A stretch of DNA of 64,000 nucleotides from Falsiphaeobacter marinintestinus (GTDB taxonomy: Bacteria > Pseudomonadota > Alphaproteobacteria > Rhodobacterales > Rhodobacteraceae). The notes under the pieces were generated by a model that was given only the letters and a program-made list of their open reading frames with translations, was not told where the DNA came from and did no database searches. Shown piece by piece: positions 13,397 to 21,810 of this stretch; position 1 is the stretch's first letter, and each line of letters starts with the position of its first letter. The position numbers and the translations under genes were made by a program. Location: the NCBI RefSeq assembly GCF_007923355.1, contig NZ_VOGO01000005.1:62001-126000 (forward strand). The letters run 5' to 3'.

Positions 13397-15103
13397 TTGA
13401 GCCTTATTGAAGTCATTTCCCCGATCAAAGTTGGTGGCTATACCGGCGCCTACCCTCAAACCGTGCAGATCATCAGCTACAGTCACGACGATTTCCTGAT
13501 CAGCTATGAGCAAGATCACGGTGCCAACGGATTAACCGACCCGTTTCAATTCATCGGTCAACTGTTCAATGTCGAACACGACCGCTATGTTATCATAGGT
13601 CAGGAAGATTACACAGGCTGGGGCAACCTGCACGACACCACGCCGCTGGCCGGCGGGGGGTTTGCCGTCAGCTGGGTTCACGAAACCAGCACGCAGGATC
13701 ATGAAACCTATGTTCAGGTCTACGCCAATAACGGTGATCTGGTTGGCGGCCCGTTCAGCTTTGGAACGAACTCGGACCATAACGCGCTGACGCAATTGTC
13801 CAACGGCAATCTGGCCGTGGTCTATGAAGGCGCATCCAACCAATCCTACCTGCAGATCGTTGATCTAACCGGCGCGACGGTGCTTGCCGAAACCCAGATA
13901 TCGTTGGAAGATAACGCCGAGGTCACGTCGCTTAACACCGGTGGCTTTGCCGTGCTGTTCGAAAACTCATACGTCCCGACGATCATGTTTTTCGACGCTG
14001 CTGGCACCGCGCTGACGGCGGAAATTCCGATTGCGACACACGCGTCCACATTCAACGTCAACGTGGCGATGACGACGCTTGCGTCCGGTAGTGTTCTGGT
14101 CGCCTGGGAGGGGTCGGGATCACAAGGCCCGGATGATTTCGGCGTCTACGCCCGGATTTTCGACGCCAATGGCACACCGCAGGGCACCGAATTTCTGGTG
14201 AGCGAGGACCTCGACTATTTCGACGGTGCGCCTAACGTCGCAGCTTTGGATGATGGCGGCTTCCTGATTTCCTATTCCAGCACAACGTACAGCCCAAGCT
14301 ATGACACCGGCACGTTCATCCAACGTTATGACGTGGATGGGTATGCAGTTGGGCATCCTTACGAAGTGACAGGTGCCGCCGGAAATGAAATCACCATGGC
14401 GCAGAACGACTACAACCAAATCTATGCAACTTACGCGTCTGGTCAGGACGTGATGATGCAGATTTTTGACGCCGGTGTGTATGGCACGGGTTTCATCAAC
14501 ACCATCGCCGGAGACGGTGACGACAACGTCATTTTCGGCCTTGGCGCTGCGGATACATTGTCAGGTCTAAATGGCAACGACACATTGGTTGGCGGCGCAG
14601 GCCATGACACGCTTTTCGGCAATGCGGGCAGCGACGCGCTTGAAGGGTGTGACGGGCTGGACCGGCTTCTTGGGGGGGCTGATGACGACCTGTTGCGCGG
14701 CGGCGCCGGCAATGATGCGCTGAACGGTGGTGCCGATCAGGACGTCCTGCAAGGCGATCTGGGCCGTGATACGCTTACAGGCGGTTCCGAGGCAGATGTC
14801 TTCCGGTTCCTCAATGTAAGCGACAGCACCGTGGCCCTTGGTGGGCGCGACATCATTGGCGATTTCGAGGACGGAGTCGACCTGATCGATCTGTCGCTGA
14901 TCGATGCCGGACTTGCGACCGGGAACCAAGCGTTTACCTTTATCGGAACGGCAGCTTATTCCGGCGCTGGAGGCGAGTTGCGCTTTACCCAATCCCCTAA
15001 CACAACCGTGCTGCGCGCGGATATTGATGGGGATGGACAGGATGATATGGCGATTTCGATCCGGGGCATCAATGCCCTGGACGCGACAGACTTCATCCTT
15101 TGA
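13397..15103 (+). CDS. RTX calcium-binding protein, type I secreted
   Basis: A 568-residue protein. Residues about 1-370 contain five diverged repeats of the GGGFAVSW...VYANNGDLVGG type (strand-turn repeats common in large RTX proteins, possibly a beta-propeller). Residues about 373-465 hold nonapeptide repeats of GGxGxDxLxGG type (GNDTLVGGAGHDTLFGNAG onward) that bind calcium in the family. Residues about 470-568 form a serralysin-like C-terminal domain (ADVFRF, DIIGDFEDGVDLIDLS). No signal peptide is seen, as expected for type I secretion; no transporter genes are nearby. The start is TTG, preceded by ACGGAG 9-10 bases upstream. No protease zinc motif is present, so its role is unknown. Confidence 0.85.
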   Translation: MSLIEVISPIKVGGYTGAYPQTVQIISYSHDDFLISYEQDHGANGLTDPFQFIGQLFNVEHDRYVIIGQEDYTGWGNLHDTTPLAGGGFAVSWVHETSTQDHETYVQVYANNGDLVGGPFSFGTNSDHNALTQLSNGNLAVVYEGASNQSYLQIVDLTGATVLAETQISLEDNAEVTSLNTGGFAVLFENSYVPTIMFFDAAGTALTAEIPIATHASTFNVNVAMTTLASGSVLVAWEGSGSQGPDDFGVYARIFDANGTPQGTEFLVSEDLDYFDGAPNVAALDDGGFLISYSSTTYSPSYDTGTFIQRYDVDGYAVGHPYEVTGAAGNEITMAQNDYNQIYATYASGQDVMMQIFDAGVYGTGFINTIAGDGDDNVIFGLGAADTLSGLNGNDTLVGGAGHDTLFGNAGSDALEGCDGLDRLLGGADDDLLRGGAGNDALNGGADQDVLQGDLGRDTLTGGSEADVFRFLNVSDSTVALGGRDIIGDFEDGVDLIDLSLIDAGLATGNQAFTFIGTAAYSGAGGELRFTQSPNTTVLRADIDGDGQDDMAISIRGINALDATDFIL

Positions 15104-15124
15104 CCGAAAATGCCGAAGCGGTCA
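15101..15124. terminator. Short shared hairpin between the RTX gene and secE
   Basis: 15101-15106 pairs with 15119-15124 (6 bp). The stem includes the stop codon of the RTX gene on one strand and the stop codon of secE on the other. With only 18 bases between convergent genes it is the only possible terminator I see, and it lacks T runs. Confidence 0.3.
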
Positions 15125-15319
15125 GCCGAAGAAATTCAGAACGAATTGCAGGCCGCTTCGGATAATCAAATCAACCAGAGCGAAGAACACAGCTGTCAGC
15201 GCAGCCATGATGAAGACCATAACCGTGGTCAGCAACACTTCGCGGCGAGTCGGCCACACGACCTTGGAGACCTCGGCGCGGACCTGCTGGAAAAACTGGA
15301 TCGGGTTCATGGTGGCCAT
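15122..15319 (-). CDS. secE: Preprotein translocase subunit SecE
   Basis: Small essential clamp subunit of the SecYEG channel. The 65 residues show the short alphaproteobacterial form: conserved amphipathic segment NPIQFFQQVRAEVSKVVWPTRRE followed by one membrane helix (VLLTTVMVFIMAALTAVFFALVDLII). It lies between the RTX gene and an MFS gene and has its own promoter. Confidence 0.97.
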   Translation of the reverse strand: MATMNPIQFFQQVRAEVSKVVWPTRREVLLTTVMVFIMAALTAVFFALVDLIIRSGLQFVLNFFG

Positions 15320-15351
15320 TGGGCGCTCGTTTGTTTGCTGTCGACGGTCCG

Positions 15352-15380
15352 CACATAACGGGGCTTTACGTCGAATTCAA
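15352..15380 (-). promoter_or_regulatory. Candidate promoter of secE
   Basis: TTGAAT (15375-15380) and TATGTG (15352-15357) lie 17 bases apart on the minus strand, about 30 bases upstream of secE. The -35 element overlaps the end of the upstream MFS gene. Confidence 0.55.
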
Positions 15381-16606
15381 GACCGGTTGTCCCGGCTCGT
15401 GGCTTGGGCGTCGGGCGGGCCTTCGCGCAGGTCGATGCGACGGACATAGAGCGCCGCGGCCAATCCGCCCCCGGCCGAGACAAGCATCATGCCCAGAACG
15501 CCATAAGCGGCGTTAGAATCCGTCAGCAGTGCGGCGGTGGCCCAGGTGATCAGCGCCCCGCCCATCACCATGACCGCGCCGGAAAGCCCCGATGCGCTGC
15601 CCGCCAGATGCGGGCGGACCGACATCGTCCCTGCATGCGCTGATGGCATGGTCAGCCCATTGCCAAGTCCGGTCGCAACCGCAGGCGCAAACAAGACAAG
15701 CACGTGATGTACACCCGCCATCCACAAGCACAACCCGATCAGAAGGGCCACGCTGGCGACCACCCGTCCGGCGATCATCATCATGGTCAGCCCATAGCGC
15801 GGGGTCAGACGGCCGGACAAATAGTTGCCCAGCATGAAACCGCTCGTGATTGACCCCAGTCCGATCCCCAGCGCCGCCGGGGACAGGTTGAAATGTGCTT
15901 TGGACGCCAATGGCGCCCCGCCCAGAAACGCATAAAACGCCCCGACCGAAAACGACACGCACAGGGTATAGCCCCAGAACCGGCGTGATCGCAGAAGCTC
16001 GGGATAGCTGCGGAACTGGGCCGCGAACGTTGCCGAAGGGGAGGTGTTGGTTTCGCCCAGATCGATCCAACACCAGATCAGCACCATAAGCCCGCCACCG
16101 GTGAAGAACACAAAGGTCGACCGCCAACCAAAAAACTGTTCCAGCAGACCACCGAACATCGGGCCGGTCATCGGCGCGATGGCCATAATCATGCCGACGT
16201 ATCCCATCAGGCTTGCCGCCTGGTTCGGCTCGGTCGTATCGCGGATGACGGCGCGAGACAGAACAGACCCGGCAATGATCACCCCCTGAAGCATCCGGAA
16301 GGCCAGGAACATCCAGACCGAGGTACTGAGGGCGCAGCCCAGCGACGCCACGACAAAGATCGCCAACCCAACCAACAGGACGGGCCTGCGCCCATAGCGG
16401 TCGGACATCGGGCCCAGAATCAGCTGAAGCACACCGGTCAGCGCCAGATAGCCTGCGATAGACAGGTTAACGATGGCATAATCCGCCCCGAAGTCTTCTG
16501 CGATCGACGGCAGCGACGGCATGAACATGTTCAGCGTCAGAACCGACAATCCGGTCAGAACGATCAGGGTAGAGAGCCTGGGCGGCGTTCGCGCTGGGGC
16601 GGGCAT
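15377..16606 (-). CDS. Bcr/CflA-family MFS drug exporter
   Basis: Major facilitator permease of about 409 residues with 12 predicted membrane helices. The family-typical motifs are present: the first helix TLIVLTGLSVLTLNMFMPSLPSIAEDF, motif A between helices 2 and 3 (GPMSDRYGRRPVLLVG), and the motif-C-like segment in helix 5 (GYVGMIMAIAPMTGPMFGG). Bcr/CflA members export bicyclomycin, chloramphenicol or related compounds by proton antiport; the substrate here is unknown. The ATG at 16604-16606 starts just before helix 1; another ATG at 16654 adds 16 residues and is possible. Confidence 0.87.
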   Translation of the reverse strand: MPAPARTPPRLSTLIVLTGLSVLTLNMFMPSLPSIAEDFGADYAIVNLSIAGYLALTGVLQLILGPMSDRYGRRPVLLVGLAIFVVASLGCALSTSVWMFLAFRMLQGVIIAGSVLSRAVIRDTTEPNQAASLMGYVGMIMAIAPMTGPMFGGLLEQFFGWRSTFVFFTGGGLMVLIWCWIDLGETNTSPSATFAAQFRSYPELLRSRRFWGYTLCVSFSVGAFYAFLGGAPLASKAHFNLSPAALGIGLGSITSGFMLGNYLSGRLTPRYGLTMMMIAGRVVASVALLIGLCLWMAGVHHVLVLFAPAVATGLGNGLTMPSAHAGTMSVRPHLAGSASGLSGAVMVMGGALITWATAALLTDSNAAYGVLGMMLVSAGGGLAAALYVRRIDLREGPPDAQATSRDNRS

Positions 16607-16724
16607 GACAAGCCTGTCTGCGGGACCTACCCGCCGTTTACCCAGCGCTATCATATCCTCTGGCAATACTGAATACCGCTGTCAGACCTGTTTCAGGTGG
16701 CCAGCCGGTCTCCAGACAGACCGG

Positions 16725-17357
16725 TCAAAGACCGGTGTGGTTGCCGGATACCGCACGGTCCGAAGAGTCGACTGTGGGTCGCGACAAGGCAAAGCCGCAT
16801 TGGTACGCCTTGTCCAACAGCGCTTTGCGTCGGTTTTCGGACCCTGTTGACCCATTAAGGACCTCAAGGGTTCTCTTGGTGAACCCGAAATAGCCGAATG
16901 TCCCATTGATCCAGACAGTCTCCAAAGCCGCCAGATAGCCGCTCTGAGACATCTCGTCTGACCGTGCGCCCGCCGGAACCAGAAGAACCCCCGTACGCGG
17001 TCGCTGAAGCGATTTGTCCGGGTCATCCAACTGATTGTACGCCCAGCCCCAGGACCAAACCCGGTCGACCCAACCTTTGGTCATCGCGGGCATTCCCCAC
17101 CAAAAAAGTGGAAAGACAAAGCAAATTGCATCCGCCCGTGCGATCCGCGCCTGTTCGGACAAAACGTCCTTTGGTGTGGGCCCCGCATCATCGGCTTCGA
17201 TGTCGGCCATAGACCAGCGCGGGTCAAAGCCCTCCGCATTCAGGTCGGCCAATTCTGTCGTATGTCCTGCTGCGCCAGCACCGGACATGAACTGCCGGGC
17301 CACAGCCGCACTGAAAGAGTTTGGGTTTGGATGATCCAGGATCGTTAATACGTGCAT
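16725..17357 (-). CDS. NAD(P)H-dependent oxidoreductase, flavodoxin fold
   Basis: A 210-residue protein of the quinone-reductase/flavodoxin_2 family: N-terminal beta strand and FMN phosphate loop (LTILDHPNPNSFSAAVA), then ADAICFVFPLFWWGMPAMTKGWVDRVW, the central segment of the family that contacts the isoalloxazine ring, and FGYFGFTKR. It probably transfers hydride from NAD(P)H to a quinone or similar acceptor in the cytosol. The last 20 or so residues are unusually polar and unconserved-looking. Confidence 0.82.
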   Translation of the reverse strand: MHVLTILDHPNPNSFSAAVARQFMSGAGAAGHTTELADLNAEGFDPRWSMADIEADDAGPTPKDVLSEQARIARADAICFVFPLFWWGMPAMTKGWVDRVWSWGWAYNQLDDPDKSLQRPRTGVLLVPAGARSDEMSQSGYLAALETVWINGTFGYFGFTKRTLEVLNGSTGSENRRKALLDKAYQCGFALSRPTVDSSDRAVSGNHTGL

Positions 17358-17775
17358 CTGTCTGGCCGATTGAACAATTTACATACCTCGAATTCCGGCA
17401 TCCCAACCCAAAGATGTTCAGTCCCGAAATTGCAGCTTCTAGTACTCTATAGAGTTCAGCAACCCCGTTCAGACGCAACGGGTCAGTGTCCGCAATGCCC
17501 GCTTACATCCAGCTCACGAACGTACAGACCGCGCTGCACTGGTTCCATTGAAAATGTCGGTGTCCTGTGCGGGCACATCGTTGAACCGGGTGTCCCCGGC
17601 ATGGTCGCCCGGATGGATTATCGAACATTGGCGCAAAGCGATCCCGTTCGGCCTTGGCCTTCAGGCAGCGTCACCTTGCGGTTATCGAGAGCCTGCGACA
17701 GAGGGAATCAGGAACACCTTGGGAAACCACATCACGCGGTCAAAAGATTATCCCGACTGGGTCATTGATTGGAAA
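17358..17775. other. 418-base interval without a recognisable gene
   Basis: Between the oxidoreductase and tRNA-Trp there are only short frames with interrupted, low-information translations. A divergent regulator, common next to such reductases, was looked for and not found. It may hold the oxidoreductase promoter and decayed sequence. Confidence 0.5.
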
Positions 17776-17851
17776 TGGCAGGGGCAGCAGGGTTCGAACC
17801 CGCGACCTACGGTTTTGGAGACCGTCGCTCTACCAGCTGAGCTATACCCCT
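17776..17851 (-). tRNA. tRNA-Trp (CCA anticodon)
   Basis: Reads on the minus strand as a full 76-base cloverleaf: acceptor stem AGGGGTA pairing with TGCCCCT, D-arm with AGCTCAGCTGGTAGAGC, anticodon stem-loop with CCA, T-arm GGTTCGAACC, and an encoded 3' CCA end. In this cluster tRNA-Trp normally lies directly before secE; here two protein genes separate them. Confidence 0.97.
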
Positions 17852-17864
17852 AAGGCCGATCTCC

Positions 17865-17892
17865 AAGTATCTAAGCCGCGCGACGGACTCAA
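17865..17892 (-). promoter_or_regulatory. Candidate promoter of tRNA-Trp
   Basis: TTGAGT (17887-17892) and ATACTT (17865-17870) are 16 bases apart on the minus strand, placing the start a few bases before the mature tRNA 5' end. Confidence 0.4.
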
Positions 17893-18007
17893 GAGGCTTT
17901 TTGCGCCAAGCTGCGGTTTCCGTGCGAAAGACCTGACCAAGGTTGGCAACGCGACGGCATCTGGTATACGCCGCGTTCGTACCCGTTTTTACCCCGGACG
18001 CCCCTGA

Positions 18008-18721
18008 ATGAACCTGCGCAAGAAACTCGCTGACAGTGATACCGTTCTGAATTGGTTCGCACGTCGCTTTGCCGGGTACATTCGCAAGGTCCACAAAAAC
18101 ACCGCATGGCAGCGCATCGGGTATGAGGAACTGGATGCGCTGGTCGACTCCGGAGAGCCCGTTATCCTGGTTCTGTGGCATCAGAGGCTGGTGCAATCGC
18201 CATATCTGTTCCCGCTGGACAAAGGGCGGGTCTGTACCATCACGTCCGCCGCGCGCGCAGGTAGCATGGTGGGTCGGGTGCAGATGCTGTTCGGCATGGA
18301 TACCATCGCCATGTCCAGCCACAAACGCCATGTGGCGCTGTCCCGCGAGGTGTTGGGCAAAATGAAACAGGGCATCTCGATCGGAATCGCGGCTGACGGT
18401 CCTCGGGGGCCGGAACGTGTTTTGTCGACGGTTCCGCTGGTCTGGGCGCGAACATCTGGCAAACGGGTATTCGGTATTACCTATTCCGTGCGGCACGCCC
18501 GCGAGGCCGGAACCTGGGACCACATGCTATTGCCCCGCGCCCGGCGCAACGAAGGGGTTTTGTTGTGCAGGGAATGGACCGATCCGGTGCCCCGCAAGGC
18601 CAGCCCGGAAGACTTCGAGGTGCTGCGCCAAAGCCTTGAAGATCACATGAACCAGATCACAGCCGAGGCTGATGAGATGATGGGGCGGACGCCCTGGGCG
18701 CCGCCGCAAACTGCAGACTAG
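18008..18721 (+). CDS. DUF374 lysophospholipid acyltransferase-like protein
   Basis: A 237-residue protein of the DUF374 branch of the glycerolipid acyltransferase superfamily. The block around PVILVLWHQRLVQSPYLF replaces the classical HxxxxD motif; SAARAGSMVGRVQMLFGM and GIAADGPRGPERVLSTVPLVWARTSGK are the other family blocks. Such proteins are presumed to transfer an acyl chain to a lipid or lipid A precursor at the inner membrane, but direct evidence for DUF374 is limited. It stands alone and is transcribed toward the CoA-transferase gene on the other strand. Confidence 0.8.
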   Translation: MNLRKKLADSDTVLNWFARRFAGYIRKVHKNTAWQRIGYEELDALVDSGEPVILVLWHQRLVQSPYLFPLDKGRVCTITSAARAGSMVGRVQMLFGMDTIAMSSHKRHVALSREVLGKMKQGISIGIAADGPRGPERVLSTVPLVWARTSGKRVFGITYSVRHAREAGTWDHMLLPRARRNEGVLLCREWTDPVPRKASPEDFEVLRQSLEDHMNQITAEADEMMGRTPWAPPQTAD

Positions 18722-18724
18722 GTC

Positions 18725-19963
18725 TCAGGCAGCCGGACGCGCCCGCTGACGCGGACCATCAACGATACCACGATCGAACAACGTTGCGATTTCACGGCTG
18801 TCAAGCCGGGCCACATCCCCCAGCACCTCTTCGGTATCCGCCCCCAAAACCGGCGCGGGTACGGGTGCCTGCCGTGTATGAGACCCGAAGGACATCGGCG
18901 ATCCCGGGACCGGAAACCGCCCGAGGCCCGACTGGTTCATCATGCGAAACATCGGGTTGTCTTCGCTCAGATCCGGATCCTCGGCGACGGCATCCTTGAG
19001 CGACCGAAAAACTGACCAGGTCAGCCCGGCGGTATCGAACGCAGCTGCAAAATCGACAACGCGGCGGGAGGCAAACCAAGGCTCCAGCACTGCAGTGATC
19101 GCCCTGCGCAGCTTCCATCGATTGCCTTCGTCGCGCAGATCAAGACCGCTGGCGTTGGACAATGCATCCATGGCGTCGCCGGTGCCGGTCAGTTTGATCA
19201 GACCGCCCCATTGCCGACGTGTCAGGCCGATGACCATGACGCGCTGACCGCAAGCACACAGGAAGTCCTGTCCGTAGGCACCGTAAAGCGCGTTGCCAGA
19301 TTTCTGACGCGGTGCGCTGTTGACCACTGCATCGCCGATCATGCCAAGATGGCCGACCATGGCTGCGGCGATGTCCTTGAGCGACAGGTTAACGTCCTGC
19401 CCCTGCCCGGTGCGCATCCGGTGACGTTCGGCCGCCAGGGCTGCCGAAACCACCATATTGCCCGCGATCAGGTCCCACGCCGGCAAGGCGTTGGCCACAG
19501 GCTCATCATAGCATTCCGGCCCGGTGATATCTGGAATTCCTAAAGCGGGGTTGACCGTATAATCGACAGCCGGACGACCGTGTCGGTCGCCGGACAAGGT
19601 GACCATGATCAGGTCGCGGCGAAACTGGCTGAGTGTTTCGTAGTCCATCCACCCGCGCACCCGCAGGTTGGTCAGAAACAGCCCGGCGTCGTCTCCGGGC
19701 GCGGTTACGATGCGGGTGATCAATTCGCGCCCCTCGGGCGACCGCATATCAACGGCGACAGATCGCTTGCCCTTGTTCAGACCTGCCCAGAACAGGCTTT
19801 CGCCGGACGGGGCCAAGGGCCAGCGGCCTGCATCCAAACCGCCTTCGACGCGGTCAAACCGGATAACGTCAGCGCCCATCTGAGCCAGCGTCATACCGGC
19901 CAGCGGCACAGCGACAAAGGCCGAACCTTCGACCACGCGCATCCCGTTCAGAATCCCGCTCAT
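18725..19963 (-). CDS. mct: Family III CoA transferase, probable mesaconyl-CoA C1-C4 isomerase
   Basis: A 412-residue CaiB/BaiF-type protein. The block PALGIPDITGPE...NALPAWDLIAGN places the catalytic aspartate at residue 164; the cofactor-binding start VVEGSAFVAVPLAGMTLAQMGADVIRFD is normal. The DYTVNPA...LPAWD pattern is what I know from 2-methylfumaryl-CoA isomerase (mesaconyl-CoA C1-C4 CoA transferase), which moves CoA within one molecule. The ATG overlaps the stop of the upstream hydratase-like gene as ATGA, so the pair is translationally coupled and likely acts in sequence. Another family III transfer reaction cannot be excluded. Confidence 0.72.
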   Translation of the reverse strand: MSGILNGMRVVEGSAFVAVPLAGMTLAQMGADVIRFDRVEGGLDAGRWPLAPSGESLFWAGLNKGKRSVAVDMRSPEGRELITRIVTAPGDDAGLFLTNLRVRGWMDYETLSQFRRDLIMVTLSGDRHGRPAVDYTVNPALGIPDITGPECYDEPVANALPAWDLIAGNMVVSAALAAERHRMRTGQGQDVNLSLKDIAAAMVGHLGMIGDAVVNSAPRQKSGNALYGAYGQDFLCACGQRVMVIGLTRRQWGGLIKLTGTGDAMDALSNASGLDLRDEGNRWKLRRAITAVLEPWFASRRVVDFAAAFDTAGLTWSVFRSLKDAVAEDPDLSEDNPMFRMMNQSGLGRFPVPGSPMSFGSHTRQAPVPAPVLGADTEEVLGDVARLDSREIATLFDRGIVDGPRQRARPAA

Positions 19964-20799
19964 ACCGTGCCCTGCCAGATTGCCGTGGCTTGCATGCCCT
20001 GGTGGCCGTCTTGCCCGGTGTAAAGCTGCATGGAACCATCTGCGTCGTCGGTCGCCACGACTTCCATCCGCTTGCCGGCAAACAACGGGTGCACACCCCG
20101 AAAGTGGAAACCGCAAGGGACCGATCCACGGTGTCGGGTTGCGGCCTGCATCAAAAGCGTGGCTTGCAGGGGGCCGTGCACAACGAGACCCGGGTATCTT
20201 TCCACCGTTCTCGCATAATCCGCATCATAGTGGATGCGATGTGCATTGAACGTGACCGCCGAGTAGCGGAACAGCATCGTCTCGTTCATATGATAGGCTT
20301 CGCGCAGGACTGGCGCATTTGGAAGCGGACGCTTGCGGGGTGGAGCGTAGTCCTGAGGAATCGGCAGATACGCGATGTCCTGGGTCTCTTCAATCGCGAC
20401 GCCCTGCTCCCCCCGGATGACATGATCAACGGTGACAAACACCATGTCATCGCCTTTTTTCTGAACGCGGCTGACTGTCGATTGCCGCGTGATGCGTTCC
20501 CCCACGCGCAACGGCGCATAGAATTGCAAAGACCCACCGGCCCACATGCGGCGCTCTAATCGCAATGGTGGCAGAAACTCACCGGTTCGCGGATGACCGT
20601 CGCGGCCCAATTCGTCCATCGGAGCGGTCGGCGGGAACGCACACCAATGCCACAGCGGCGGCAGCGGATCCCCGTTTCGCAACGGCATATTGTACCCTTG
20701 ATCAAGTGTCGCAGAGATTTGCTGTGCCTGCAGTTCCGAGATCCCACCAACCAGACGCTCCATACGCCCAACCCATGCTGTTACGTTCAACTGATCCAA
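19960..20799 (-). CDS. FAS1/MaoC-type hydratase, probable mesaconyl-C4-CoA hydratase
   Basis: A 279-residue double hot-dog protein. The N-terminal half has RMWAGGSLQFYAPLRVGERITRQSTV, typical of FAS1-like dehydratase domains; the C-terminal half has the MaoC-like active segment FRYSAVTFNAHRIHYDADYAR and YPGLVVHGPLQATLLM. Together with the coupled isomerase gene this suggests hydration of mesaconyl-C4-CoA to citramalyl-CoA. The start is TTG, with a strong GGGAGGG site 6 bases upstream. An itaconyl-CoA or other enoyl-CoA hydratase is the main alternative. Confidence 0.7.
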   Translation of the reverse strand: MDQLNVTAWVGRMERLVGGISELQAQQISATLDQGYNMPLRNGDPLPPLWHWCAFPPTAPMDELGRDGHPRTGEFLPPLRLERRMWAGGSLQFYAPLRVGERITRQSTVSRVQKKGDDMVFVTVDHVIRGEQGVAIEETQDIAYLPIPQDYAPPRKRPLPNAPVLREAYHMNETMLFRYSAVTFNAHRIHYDADYARTVERYPGLVVHGPLQATLLMQAATRHRGSVPCGFHFRGVHPLFAGKRMEVVATDDADGSMQLYTGQDGHQGMQATAIWQGTV

Positions 20800-21099
20800 A
20801 ACTTACCCTCCCGTGAGTGTCATCAAAGGATGCAGGGACTTCCGGAAAAATCAATATTTATTATACACTTAGCAGAATACCATCGTATACATTCGGCGAT
20901 TTATGCAGATGCAGCAAATTTGGAATGTTGAAAGATAACGATAAGACCATCGCAGTTTGCCAGCGCGGCATTTCGGTATTCTTTGGTCTACAATCCAGAA
21001 GTCCCCGATGTGAGCGGAAACAGTGATTCGCGAGGGACAGAGTTTTGGCCACGCGGATGACGCAATGACAGACCTAAGGGCACAAACACCGCGAGGCAT
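20800..21099. other. AT-richer 300-base interval with a possible promoter
   Basis: No gene is supported here. The interval is visibly richer in A+T than its surroundings. On the minus strand a TATAAT (20860-20865) lies about 60 bases upstream of the hydratase start and could be the -10 element of the hydratase-isomerase operon; no good -35 is visible, which would fit activator-dependent expression. Confidence 0.35.
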
Positions 21100-21756
21100 T
21101 TACCAAGGGCACGCCCGTTCCAGCGCGGCAAGGTCGGCCCCGCATATCGCGGCTTCGGCCTTTACGATGGTCTCGATCGGCCAGTCCCACCAACCAAGCT
21201 CTAGCAAGCGATTGATCGTGGCATCGTCAAAGCGGCGGCGTACCAGTCGCGCAGGATTACCCGCAACAATGCCATAGGCCGGGATCTCTCCGCCAACGAC
21301 AGCCCCTGCTCCGACGATCACGCCATCCCCGATCCGTGCGCCGGGCAACACGCGCGCACCCTGCCCCAGCCAGACGTCGTTGCCAATGATCGTGTCGGGG
21401 CCCGGCCCCGGCAGGGACGGGCGGTTTTCGCGTCGCCCGTCACCGAATACGGCAAAAGGAAACGTCGAAAACCCATCATACCGGTGATTGGCCGAGGCTG
21501 TGATGAACGTCACACCGTCCGCAATCTGGCAGAACTTGCCAATCACCAGCTTCTCGGGCGAGAAGTCGAACAGATAGGGCGCCAACCGCTCAGCCCAGTC
21601 ATCAGGCGGATCGAAGGTACTGGCATAGGTATAAGCGCCCACCTCAATCTGAGGGTGATCAATTTCCGGCCTCAAAAAGACCGTCCCTTGCAGATCGCTG
21701 CCATCCGGCAACCGGACCGGGTTGCGCGTATCAGGCGAGGGAAATCCGTCAGACAT
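21100..21756 (-). CDS. CatB-related O-acetyltransferase
   Basis: A 218-residue left-handed beta-helix acyltransferase of the Vat/CatB (xenobiotic acyltransferase) group. Features are LVIGKFCQIADGVTFITASANHRYDGFSTFPF with the catalytic histidine in SANHR, then hexapeptide turns DTIIGNDVWLGQGARVLPGARIGDGVIVGAGAVV and GIVAGNPARLVRRRF, which in the family form the acetyl-CoA site. Substrates range from streptogramins and chloramphenicol to sugars, so none is assigned. Confidence 0.85.
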   Translation of the reverse strand: MSDGFPSPDTRNPVRLPDGSDLQGTVFLRPEIDHPQIEVGAYTYASTFDPPDDWAERLAPYLFDFSPEKLVIGKFCQIADGVTFITASANHRYDGFSTFPFAVFGDGRRENRPSLPGPGPDTIIGNDVWLGQGARVLPGARIGDGVIVGAGAVVGGEIPAYGIVAGNPARLVRRRFDDATINRLLELGWWDWPIETIVKAEAAICGADLAALERACPW

Positions 21757-21810
21757 TCACGACACCTTTGACCCCAAGCACAACCATCTCACGGACTGCA
21801 AAACGATGAT

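Noticed and set aside
17352-17768. 138-codon + strand frame between the oxidoreductase and tRNA-Trp, with a short VLYRV segment recalling HxlR regulators
   Set aside because: The similarity is a few residues only, other HxlR blocks are absent in every frame, and the composition looks non-coding.
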